Shown piece by piece: positions 47,421-59,490 of a stretch of 64,000 nucleotides of DNA; within the stretch, counting starts at the first letter, position 1; each line of letters begins with the position of its first letter. The position numbers were made by a program, and so were the translations under genes. The notes under the pieces are model-generated. The model ran no database searches. It saw nothing but the letters and a program-made list of their open reading frames with translations, and was not told the DNA's origin. The DNA lies in the NCBI GenBank assembly GCA_905250075.1, contig CAJNOP010000076.1, positions 310,001-374,000 of the forward strand, written 5' to 3'. Origin of the DNA: Rotaria sp. Silwood1 (taxonomy: Eukaryota; Rotifera; Eurotatoria; Philodinida; Philodinidae).

Positions 47421-48396
47421 GTAGGTTACTAAGAGAGTAGAATGGAACTATTTTTCAGAAATATTGTTGAACTGAGACATTGTGGAAAAGTTGACTTGAA
47501 AAAGACGATCGAATATTTGAGCAATGTTTCATGTGCAATATTGTCCTGCACATAAAATGTACCGTAGTTTGCAAGATCATAAGTGATCACAATATCTTTA
47601 ATGTTGATCTTTTCATTTTCATTTTTCTGCAAACAGAAAAGTCAATATTTTTCTACTTGATAGTTTGCATTAGTAGAAACTGTTTTCCGATCGATTCAAT
47701 GGATGAAGTTTATCTAATGATATGACAACGCAGGAGTCTGATTTCAGTCGCTTGACTTAAATAATGGAGTCTACGTAGTTGCTATATTAGTTAAAGATCG
47801 TGGGAACAATCTTTCATCAGGATCTGGTTTCAATCTCAGACGGCTTCTAATTTGGTTTTAAAACTTTAAAAATTCATTAGAAACGCATTGAAATCCTTCT
47901 CCATTGCAAATACCATTTAAACTTAAAAACGTTCTGTAGTAACCGTTTCTCCAATGCATTTTCATCTGTCAAATATCATAGGAAGAGAAGANNNNNNNNN
48001 NNNNNNNNNNNNNNNNNNNNNNNNNNNNNNNNNNNNNNNNNNNNNNNNNNNNNNNNNNNNNNNNNNNNNNNNNNNNNNNNNNNNNNNNNNNCCTGTTGAA
48101 AAAGAAAGATATTTTAACTTGAAACTTTTAGAGATTTTAGAGCCGGAAGTTACTGGTCACTCCTATGATTTTCATCTTGATCGATCAATCTTTTGTCTTA
48201 CTTTTATACTTTAACAAATAGACTTTGTTGTAACTTTTAAGAATGAAAGAATGTTTGGTTTTCGCAAGAATATCCGCATGGTTTGATATCTAATTTACAT
48301 ATCATTAGATGTAAAATAGGATTCTGAAAAAACTATGTGAATGTCTCAAAGTAAAAGTTGTGGTTATGAAAAATTTAGCATGTCGTCAGTGTCATA
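47421..48396. other. Sequence around an assembly gap (100 N)
   Basis: Bases 47992-48091 are N, exactly 100 long, a conventional scaffold-gap filler rather than a measured size. Neither flank continues the NHL gene. No other gene is supported. Confidence 0.8.
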
Positions 48397-48797
48397 TTAT
48401 GCATAAACAATGACAGAATATTGTGTATGTTCGACCTCCACTATTCGATTTTTAATCGATGATCTTTTTTTAGCATCAGATGATTTGGCAGTTATCAGCT
48501 CAATACTTTCATAGTAATTCTGAGAAAACAATTGAATAAATTACAATAAATTTACTGCTAGAATACTCACATGATCATCCATATCTACTATAAATTTATC
48601 TGATTTTTTTTCAACACGATCCAAGACAGTTACAAAGTCAGTACTAGGATACAATTTGAATTAACGCATTAAGTATGTATTTCATGTACGTAAATTCCAA
48701 GTATGGTAAGGACATGTTTTTTCATACCAAAATGAGACGACACAATGTTGTATGACGAAATGTATGCCCATTCTTTGGATTCATTCAACTGCTACAA
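48397..48797 (-). pseudogene. 3' exons of an unrecognised gene, probably frameshifted
   Basis: The terminal exon 48519-48397 (ending YSVIVYA, TAA 48399-48397) joins in frame to 48643-48571 (DFVTVLDRVEKKSDKFIVD). An upstream exon at about 48797-48728 reads LNESKEWAYISSYNIVSSHF, but its GT donor leaves the wrong phase for the next exon by one base. Either the gene is frameshifted, or the join is different from what I can see. Family not recognised. Confidence 0.4.
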
Positions 48798-49108
48798 CAA
48801 GAACACTCGGTTAACATTTTTATATGAATGATGTTGCTTAAAATAAGTGGTTAAATAGATTTTTTTTTCGTTTCATCATTCTTTCTTCACAAATCGATGT
48901 ATTTGACATGTGTTGGCTATTTATTCATGAGTATCCCATGCACATCTGGTCGCAGTAAGACGATGCACCTTCGAATGCGTAAGTAAAGCTAGCACAACAT
49001 TCAACCTTTGCTTGTCAGTGCTCATTGTCGGACTTGTGTTGGATCTCTAATTAATTATCCCGAGTGTAAAATTCTATTCTTCATCGAATGATAACCTGGC
49101 AATGATCG

Positions 49109-49201
49109 TCAGGGTGTGGATGTGTGGTCTGAGGTTGTTTTGTGGGGTGTAGATGAAGAAAACCACTGTACCCACAACCATCAATCCACACCTACGCCTA
49201 C
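49109..49201. repeat. Worn inverted telomere-like element
   Basis: G-strand words (GGGTGTGGATGTGTGG, TGTGGGGTGTAG) are followed by C-strand words (GTACCCACAACC, CCACACCTACGCCTACAC) around a short centre with GAAGAAAACCAC. It has the same layout as the fresh tracts at 25.8, 30.0 and 41.0 kb, but is heavily mutated. Confidence 0.6.
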
Positions 49202-49530
49202 ACTATATTCTTCATTTTTTTCTTGAATCGATAACAATTATTTGAATAATAGATGTCATTATATTGTTTGATTGAAACCGTTAATTTACTTATACTATCA
49301 ATTAATGTTGAATCATTAATTCTATGTTTTAAATCAGACGAAACATTGTTAAATTGTTCTTGTATTTTTTCAGGATAATTCATACGAACTGTCGAAATAA
49401 AATCCAATATCTTTGAAGTCAATTGGTCCGATGTCAAATAAATGAAAACTAGGTAAGGATCAACAAGACTTTGAACAATGTTAGCTGTCAAAAACCTTTC
49501 CAAGTGAAAATAGTTGCTCTCTATTTTCAA
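49198..49530 (-). CDS. Hypothetical fragment, helical, up to 110 residues
   Basis: An open minus-strand frame has coding-like composition (YLTSDQLTSKILDFISTVRM, then PEKIQEQFNNVSSDLKHR) and ends at a stop inside the worn telomere-like element, so its natural end may have been replaced. It is not recognised. It might be the upstream part of the gene fragment at 48.4-48.8 kb, but no splice link was found. Confidence 0.35.
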   Translation of the reverse strand: MKIESNYFHLERFLTANIVQSLVDPYLVFIYLTSDQLTSKILDFISTVRMNYPEKIQEQFNNVSSDLKHRINDSTLIDSISKLTVSIKQYNDIYYSNNCYRFKKKMKNIV

Positions 49531-49817
49531 AATAGGTCAAAAATACTCCCGTAGAAAGAGACAGAAAATATTATTGAGAAAATTACTGTAGTCCATTTCA
49601 TTCGTGTTAAAGTCAGGATATTGTTTGGTTATTGGATCTTGAAGTTAATCTTGTTGATGAAATAGAAAAAATTGAGTGTAGCGTTGGTTACTAAGTATAG
49701 CAGTTGGGTATTATATGGATTGATTGAGGTATTTTATGACGATTTCACGATTGGCAGAAGGGTTCGATGAATGTCATTGGCTATTAGGCTTGATTCAACG
49801 AGATGAATGTATTCATT

Positions 49818-50350
49818 AAAAAAAGCTTTTGTTTTTTTATCTGCGATTTATATTAACAAATAGATCAATACGTAATATGACTATTAATAAACTGATGGAA
49901 TGGAGTTATTTAATAGAATGGATTGAAAATCGATAAACACAATGAATTATATATTCGAAGTTAAATTGAACATCAAAAATTAGTGTCGGAAGAATGTAGA
50001 TCGATCCGTGATTTTATTCATAGACATTAATTTAAAGGGGTGTAGATTTGAATAAATCTAGTCAAAAACAGATAAGCATTTTAAATGTAAATTCAATTAA
50101 AGAGCCATTATCAACACTAAAATGCGTTTATACGTTAATTAGTTAATGATAGTCAATATTAATTTATATATAATGATCCAAAACCAAAAGAACTAGAGAA
50201 AATAATTGGAGAAGTTACCAATTGAGAATTCGATAGAGAAATGTTTGAAGGCCTTCTTTTGTTAATCTACCATGTTTAAGATGTATTCCTGATGTATTTC
50301 ATACATACGGGTTCACAAGAGAAATCGAAAGATATTTTCTTCGATATATA
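49818..50350 (+). pseudogene. DUF3605-like pseudogene, second copy
   Basis: This matches the intact gene at 11597-12142 along its length. Shared strings include GATTTATATTAACAAATA, GGAGTTATTTAATAGAATGG, GAACATCAAAAATTAGTGTC, TTTGAATAAATCTAGTCAAA and GATCCAAAACCAAAAGAACT. It has several stops (for example in the codons after GAAAATCGA and before ACAATGAATT), missing segments, and no intact start. It lies just upstream of the live FANCI gene, in the same relative position as the intact copy to the FANCI pseudogene. Confidence 0.88.
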
Positions 50351-50403
50351 GTTTTTATATATCTCTTTAGATGAAAAGAACACAAATTGATAATAATGAT
50401 ACA

Positions 50404-53400
50404 ATGTCAAAACGTCTAAAAACGACCAATTCAACCATAAATACTAATGATCATTTTGATAAGGTGATTCAAATGCATATTCGATCAGATTTTTAAAAGA
50501 CAAGAATAATAATTCTTTTCATTTAGTTTATTAATAAATTTCGATCATCGATTGATGCAAACAGTGCAGATTCTCGACCATTTGATATTTTCAAAGAATA
50601 TTTAAAAGGTAAATATAAAAAAATGATTAGACAAATCAGTTTGAAAATGGTTTAAGCTTGTACATATTTGTAGATTAAAAAATAAAATTTTCTGTACTTT
50701 TCACAAAACAAACAATTTTCTTCATAAGATTTTTCCAGAGAAAAAGGCTTCCGAAGAAAGAAAATATTTTGTTTTTATTATAGAATGTCTAGACGAAACT
50801 GATGATGCTACAATCCTTCCAACATTTATCAAAAAGACTATTCAAATTGTTGTTACATCATCAGTATCTACTGTTCATCATCTTGTATTTACAAAGATTG
50901 TTGGTCTTATGATTATTTATGTAAGAAAACAACTAATGTCTTTTCTACTACATTTTTCTTTTGTATTCAGCTCGATAATATATCATCGGAAGCATTACTT
51001 GATATAACACATGAAATAGTCGAAAAACTAATTGAATCATCCATAAACGCTGATATGTTCGTTATCAATAAAAGAAATTTTGTTCATATACATAAATTTT
51101 CTTTCTTTTTAGTATGATTGAACTTTTACGAAGTATTTATTTACAATTAGTTAAACGCGATGAAACTCAATTAGGTTCATCATTAGCAGCATCTATGTGT
51201 CAAACTATTGTTCAAGAATTAGGAAATACAACGTAAAAAAAAAAGAATCTGAGATTTCTATAAAATTAATATTTGATATTTAGGTGGACAGAAGACAATT
51301 ATTCTAGTCTTATAGCTGTGATAAAGTAAATACAATTATCCCAAAATGTACTCATCGAAATGAGTAATTTTTATTTTTTGGGCTTTTAGAACACTTCCAT
51401 TTGCTGATAATGAAAAACGTACATTCATTGATATAATGTTTGCAATAGATTTTGAATCATCAATTGATCAATTGCCAATATTTGTTCTAAATATTCTTCA
51501 ATTATGTATTGATAATCGTTTAGAAAATGAAATAACAAGTTGTAGTGCGTATATTTTCGATCGTTTAATACAATATTTTATTAATCTTGATTCAAAATCA
51601 AATGAGTATATTAATATTCGATATTATTTCATTTCATTTCACTTATATGATTAATTCTAGTAATAAACAATATACATCAAATATTCGTCTTTGTATTGTT
51701 CACATTCTAAATACTATTGAATTATCACCTGATCTGGGTATTACATTATTACGAACATTCAAAGTAGAATTAATAATATTTTCATTATTTTTCTTTCATT
51801 GTTGAATCTCTTTTTTTCTGTTTTTATATAGAAAATTCAAAGTAATGATGTATCAAAGATATTTTCTCCATTTTGTCTGGCATTTATATTTGCCTTGCCA
51901 AAAGATCGAACAATCAAAGGAAAAGTAAATCAAATAAAAGAATAGAACACCATTGCTCGAATGATTATTGATGAAAATATATTTTATCGAAGACGACTGA
52001 AATAGTAACATATACTATTTTGTTCTTATACAGTCAGTAAAAGTGTTGTACTAATATTATATGTCCTGTTATAGTGCAAAAAATAAATAATAAATATAGT
52101 CGTATTTTAAGTTAACTTATGATATATCTATATTCGTCTCACCATGATAATGATGAACTGAGTCCCTTTACATCTTTCAAATTTTATAATATTGTCAGTA
52201 TTCAGTTTCTAACAAAATAATTCTATTAGTTTTCTAAACATATACATACATTTGATAGATGTTTTTTTTTTACTGTTGTCTTTATCAATATCTATTATTG
52301 ATTGGTGTGCTATAAATAATGAAATGTTAACAGTTTTAAATATATTGTTACATCGAGAAATAATTAAAGTATAAATGTAAACAAGAAATAGTATAAATGT
52401 TATTGATAGACACATCGGAAACATGCTTATAATGCAACTATACTACGAGATATCTACTTAGAAATGAACTACACTTTTATCTTTTTTCTTTCTTGTAACT
52501 GGTCATGTTATATTAGTAGAACATTATACGAACTGTAAAAGAATAAATAGTTGATACTACTATTTTAATAGTTATCAATGAATGATCATTCAACTGATGG
52601 CTACTCCCATGAATAGAAATATTAATGTGATAATAATTTGTTCTATTATTTAGTTTATAAAACAACTTAAAATGTCATTTGACCTTGTTTGTCAAACATT
52701 TGAAAAAAATAATGAAGCCTTTTGGCTTATACTATTTACAAAAATAAATTATAATGATTTTTATCGAGATTATTTATTACAACTTGCAAAAAAAGAGTGA
52801 AATGCAAAATAAAATATTTGCTTTATTTCTTTTTATTTTATTTTAATTTTTCTTTTTAAGTTTATTTGGTGGTGATTTAATTCTTTCGGGTTTAATTGAT
52901 TTTTGTTTTCAATTACTTGATGAATATAGTCAATCACAAACGTTAACTAATGAATCATCATTTTCAGTTATTGAATTATTAAAAACATTGGCTTCAAAAT
53001 GGCTTTCAGACATTGTTCGAGTATAATTTCTATATGTTTAATTTGTTACTGAAAATATATATAAAGATAATATTTAGTTACATAAATCTATTCAAGAAGA
53101 TATTATACATCGTTTATTTGATCGAATTCTTGAAGCTAAAACAAATGATCGTACTGTGAAACATTTTGTTGGTATATTTTTAAAAAGAAAAACTAAATTT
53201 GATATTTTTTTTTTTTGTTAATTTATATATATATATATTTTAGAACAACTATATGATGTGATGAAAACGAATAGTCATCGATTTGTAAAATGGCCCGAAC
53301 AATTAAAAGATCGACTTGATCAAATTTTATTAATGCGTTATGATTTAGCACATGATGTAATTGATGCATTTAAACCAATTATTAAATTAAGTGGTAATAC

Positions 53401-56400
53401 ACCATTTCGTGAAACATATTTTCAATTACTTCGTAAAGCTATGTATCGACCGTAAGTATTTAAATGATTTAAATCATAGTTTTTATTTATTTCATGTTTT
53501 AGTCGTCTTGATTGTCGTCGAATGGCTGTTGATGGGTATTTGATTTTATTAAAACATGCAAAATGGTTAATACGACCACCAGCTGCTCAAGCTAGTCAAA
53601 TGACAATGTTTTCTTTAGTAGAAGTAAATTTATTAGATTTAGCTGTTGAAGAAAAAAAAAAGATATATTTGTTTTTGACATTTTCTTTCTTTGTAGCGTG
53701 GTGCAACACAAATGAATACAATTAATTCAACACAACGTTCAACTGAAGGACAATGTATTGAGTTATTAATGCAATTAAGACGAAGTCTTACTCAACAATA
53801 TGATGTTCGATTAACTGTTTATGAAGTATGAGATCAAATGAGAGAATTTTTTATTAGAATTAATTTTATTTCATAGGGTTTATTACCTGTTCTTCGTAAA
53901 AGTCCAATTTTAATGGCACCTATTCTTGATATGCTCATCTCTCAGGTAGGAAAGAAATTTTGTTAAACAAGTGAAATATTTTTGATTTAATCTATTCCAA
54001 CCGAATGTTAACAAATACTCAGATGTTCTAAAGGACCATCCAAATCGTGAGAATTTCTCCACATGAAAGATTATTCAGTAAATCTGGATAATAAAAAATA
54101 GCGATGTTTTCGTTCGGCAACATGTGACAGTAACATGACAGAAACTTCTAAACTCATTTTTTGTCTGCAATTGTTAAAGCAGTCTATCCTGTCATATTTT
54201 CAATGCAACATACCTATCGTTACGAAGGGAATACCTGTCTCACCGTTAGAAAGAAGACACATTCTATATCTCAATTGGGATGTGAGTGTTTCCACACAAC
54301 TGTCCTCAGATTTCCATTGACTTTTTTTCCGGAGAAAATTTAAGTATACTAGAGTTGTAGCCCTCATCAAGTTGTGTAGAAATTGATATTTGATTTTCAA
54401 TTGACTCATACACTAACTACAGCAAAGTACACTCAACATTTGATTTTATCAAAAACTACTCCAGAAACCTGTATGTATTGTTGTTCATGAACGGTCTTTG
54501 GAAATTGCAATTTAAATATTGAATAGAGCATAGCAAGTCGTCTGCGTAAAATAACTTTCAGATTCAAGTTTGAAAAAATGGTACTCTATGCTAAAATTAT
54601 ACTATTTATAAAATTCATATAGTCAATTAAAAACTCAAACACATAACACGTTAAAGGAAAACTGATACTATACTTATGCAAACACCAGGCGGGGTATGGG
54701 TATTGATGAAATAAACAGTGGCACACTCATGTCTACAATCGATTTACTTCATTCACCATTGATGACTATACTAATTGAAATATAATTCCTCATTCTCAAT
54801 CCGTCAATGAAAATCCAAATACGACATCGATTTACACACTAATTCGAGTGTTGATATTAATTTACACTTCGGTCCGATATGGGACGGCAATCTCAGTGTG
54901 AAGAGTAACAGAAATAAAGATATACACCTTCCATCTAATCATACGAGTATTTTGATATCTTTGTTCGCTTATTTGATCTCATCGATAGTAATTTAAAATT
55001 ATTTTTATAAGAAACACTAAACTAAAAAGTTTTATCATTTAATATAGATTGCCTTATACTACGAACCAATCGACGATAAATGTACATTAAATTTATCTTC
55101 TTGTTTAATTGAACGTGATGATAAAGTACAAGCTGTTGAACCATTTGTAAGAAAAAGATCTTCGTTTTTTTTTGTTTTTCAACAAACTATTTAATGCTGA
55201 TTTTCTTTAGGCACATTTACTTCATTGTTTATGTCTGTGTTTACATCGTGCTGATTGTCTATTAAAAACAAATTCGAGAATTTTCGATGAAGATCCTGAT
55301 GTATCAATTTATTTGAAAAAAGCAACCGATATATTTAAACGATTAATTATTTTATTTGATAATGATGAATTTACTGATTCAGTTGGTGTAAGTTTAAAAA
55401 ATAATCTCTTCCATACGTGAAACTGATGGAGTTTTGCTCGATGAATCGGTTAAAATTCTTGACCGAATCCCCACATAGTTCTAGGAGATTCCAATAGCAA
55501 CAACTTCTGTTACGTTTCATAAGTGCTAATACTATGGTTTGACTAATCTTGTTCAATAATGATATGATTTATTTACACTTGATAAGTTTGTGTCTATTTA
55601 TATTTGAAATAATTCATTAACACAACTAAAAGACATTTCAATTCGTGAAAGAATAATATTGTCGACAGCATGATAAAGTGAACTAAAACATACAGTTTTT
55701 ATATTAGGCTTCCTATGTTAAGGTTTCTTAATATCTAAATATTTTTATAGTTACATGATGCTGGTAGCTATCAAAATCTTGACAATAGAACAGAATCTTT
55801 TCCGATATTTTCTAATGAAAACATGAACTGAAAACTACAAGTTATTGAGATTTTTGTGAGAGTCGATTGATCTGCCTAACTTTGGATCTGGGGTAACTAG
55901 TGAAAAAAACAAGCTAAGTAGGCTAGATTTTGTGTCCTTAGAATAAAAAAAAATCGGACCAGCCTGATTTCAACTATGATTTCTGTTTTTAATTTATTTT
56001 GAAAAATCAATTTTAGGTTAAAGGTTTACCTGATGATAAAACTAGTCCACAAATGTATACACTTTGTATTGATATATGTAATGTTCTTATTGAATATAAA
56101 TTTATGCGAATAAAAGATTCGTAAGTTAAATAAATAAATTTTTCTATTTATTATAAAAACTTTTTTTTTTCTAGAGAGTCAACTGCAAGTATTTTAAAAT
56201 CTATTGATCAAGAATCTCGTCTTTATGATAAAATGTCTAAAGCAAAATTACGTTTACCAACAACAGGAAAACTTATATCATTCACATGTTTAAAAAGATT
56301 TTTACATTCAATTTTATGGTCAAAAATGTTTAATGCTGATTTAGATACATCAAATCATAATATTGATATTGATTTACTTATTGATGATATAAATTATCGT

Positions 56401-59400
56401 ACATATGTTATGCGATGCTGTTTATCAAAATTACGTGCTATTACATTACATAGTATTAAATATTATTTTGATGCTGAAAATATGCGACAAGAAAAATTAC
56501 AAATGATGTTAATTGATCTTCATACGTAAGTTAAAAGATAATAGAAAAATATTAAACTATAATTTTATAAATTTAATAGAATTTTATATCAAGCTGTAAC
56601 AAAGGATATTAATATTATATTGACAGAACAAATTTTACAATTAATCGTAGAAGTATGGAAAATTATTGTAAATAATTTTCGTGGTGCAGCAACTTTAATG
56701 ATTGATAGTGCAATGAAAGCATTATCTGGTGATTCTGATGCAATTGATTCAAATATAAGTTATAGTCAAACTGATCCTCAAACAGCTCGATTTGCTGAAA
56801 GTTTTAAAGTAAAAATAAAAAAAAAAATTTTTTTTTTTTCGTATTTTATTCTCTATTTAATAAAATTAGGCTATTTATAAAAGAATTGAAGGTGAATATA
56901 ATCGTGTAATAGAAACAGCAGCTGTTGATGGATCAACAGCAAAAGCATCGGGTTGTTTAAAAGCATTAATTTATGTTGCTGATATTCTTGAATTAGCATT
57001 AAAAGATGGAGAACATATTGATCGAAATGAATATCAATCATTTGCTGAATGGGCTAGTTCAACTTGTATGCAAGGAAAATACGGTATGATGAACAAATTT
57101 TGTTTACACGATCACTTTATATATCTATTCCTGATCGATCAAAGTAATAGATATCTATTATGAGAGCGTATGAAAAAATTTCGAATGTTTTTATATTCGT
57201 AAAGATGAAAATTGTTTACAATCAAAAATAAAAATAAGAGTGAATAGCTATAAAATAGTCGATCTGAGTTCTATTTGTCGTCACCATTTAATTATTCTAA
57301 TGAAACTTTTACTCACATATGTATGTTTTTATATAATGTATTATGTTGAATAAAAATTCAAAATGTATACACAAATGACTCACATGGATAATGGACTAAA
57401 TTTTTTTTGGACACTAAATAATAAAATCTACGATACGACTCCTATTGGTTCGTTAAATATTCGCCACATTTCATCAGCCATGTCTTTTAAGAGAGAAGGC
57501 TTTTTTCTAATTTATCAAGTACCTATGCTAAGCCAAGAAACAAGGTTTTTTTTTTTTACATGTCTTAACATTACGAATGCATACCTCCATGTTATATTCA
57601 GATACATAATAATTTACAAAAATAAAATTGCTCATCTACATGCTCAGTTTAACTTTATATCTTCTGTTTAGATAATGTTGAATACATATGTGTAAGTCTA
57701 TTGTTGAAGAAATGTTAACTTGATTGGAATAAATCTGAAACCTTCTAGAATCTTATGATTTTTATCAAACATTTTACAGCATCTACTTAAGGATATAAAA
57801 AGTCAAAAGTCAGATATTTAAGAGAAAGAGTCAATAGAAAAGAAAGAAAAGTTGTGCACTTTGCATGGGGATTTGCTGCTATGATCTTATTGATCCGTAT
57901 ACGGTCACGGAGATACATAATTGTAATACTGAGCTATATGAATTATTTAAATATGGTCGAAGATAACTCATTCTATTGTTTGACGAATATATAAAGACTT
58001 TATTCTCTTCGTTTTGGACATGATTGTGTCATAATCTCTCTTTCATTTTCATGACATTAAATAAAGTCAATAAAATATATGTATATATAGACTCTTTCAA
58101 AATACAAGAAAAAAAAAAGCAATGATATTCATTCATTTTCTTAGATTTAGATGCTTTTCTTTTAAAGAAAAGAGCAATATAGCCAGAAGAAAGAGAAAAA
58201 TCTTCTAATCTAACGATGTTCTATCCTCAAAAATTTTAGTATGGTCTCGCAGTGTAACAACACAATTCATGAATCTTTGATCTACTTCATTCTAATACAT
58301 GAAACTTATGATATTATTTTTTATTTTATTTTAGAGGATCATCAATTAAGTAAAGCATTAGTTCGTCTTCTTATTAAACTTTCATCAAAAATCAGTAATC
58401 ATGCACCACTTCTTCGTAAAATTGCTATGGATATTCATGGTCAATGTGAAGATGTTTCCGAAGATGTAAACTTCATTTTTTAAAATCAAATTCTAAAATC
58501 TTTTTTTATTTATTCATAGACTAAATTTGTTCATCAACCATATTTTGCTATAATCAATGAAAAAACTCATATGGTTATATTAAATAATATTGTTCTTGTT
58601 GATTTAGAAAGAATGATAAATAGTCTTGAATGGATAATTCAAACTCAAATATTATCACATGATCAAATAATACATTTTTGTGGACAATTATCATATTCAT
58701 TAACAACATTTGGACAAATTTTACAATGTCGATTAAAAAATAAAATGACAATTATTAATATAGTTAAATTATTAACTAAATTATATACTATTCTTGATGA
58801 ATTTACTCGTCAGGTATAAATCAAAGTTATTCTTATTTGTTTTTTTTGTACTTTATCTTTTATTTTATAGATGATTAAAAATAAAATACCAATTCGTGAT
58901 GAATTTGAAAAACTTGCATCAATATCTGGTTCACAATTACAACAGCCTTGTTATGGATTTTTAACTTATACAATGGTATTCTATTTGTATAAGATAGAAA
59001 ATTAAAGAAATCTTTATTTTGTTCTTGTTTTTAGAGTTTGGAATTAGATGATGAAGAAGATACAGTCAAAAAGAAAAAGAAAAAAACAGATAAAAAAGAT
59101 CCAAAAAAGGCATAAAATTCAATTTATATAATATAATAATAAATTATATTTATATTTCTTTTTCTGTTTTTTTTTTAGAAAAAAAGTGTACTTAAAGATA
59201 CATTAGTACCAAAATTAGTCTATGAAATGGAACAATATGAACGATCATTACTTGAATTAGGCAAACAACAAGATGTATGTTAATAGTTTTTCAGATATTT
59301 TTATTTTTGTCTCTTTTGTTTTCTGTTGTAGAAACGTTTATTAGAAACATTTAAAATGTCAGCTGTACGAGATTTTCGATTTAATTTGGATAGTATATCA

Positions 59401-59490
59401 GATGAACAAAGAACATTACGAACAAGTCATCAAGAAAATCAAGCTGAAGAAGAAGAAGAAGAGCAAGTTGATGAAGAAGACAATGAATAA
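50404..59490 (+). CDS. FANCI: Fanconi anaemia complementation group I protein, complete, 28 exons
   Basis: Twenty-eight exons join in frame to 1298 residues; human FANCI is about 1330. Exon ends: 50404-50463, 50527-50608, 50784-50920, 50971-51056, 51113-51232, 51284-51325, 51390-51605, 51661-51763, 51832-51924, 52654-52796, 52861-53020, 53078-53171, 53244-53451, 53503-53623, 53697-53825, 53877-53945, 55048-55146, 55211-55387, 56017-56120, 56175-56525, 56580-56808, 56870-57083, 58335-58465, 58520-58813, 58871-58975, 59035-59109, 59179-59274, 59332-59490. The segment LLRKAMYRPRLDCRRMAVDG matches the FANCI region carrying the monoubiquitinated lysine; the lysine is K510 here (K523 in human, as I recall). 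Other landmarks are DVRLTVYEGLLPVLRKSP, CNVLIEYKF, LLRKIAMDIHGQ, SISGSQLQQPCYGFLTYT, MSAVRDFRF and an acidic tail. FANCI pairs with FANCD2 on DNA at stalled forks and crosslinks. Intron 26 is GC-AG. Four introns exceed 600 bp. Confidence 0.93.
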
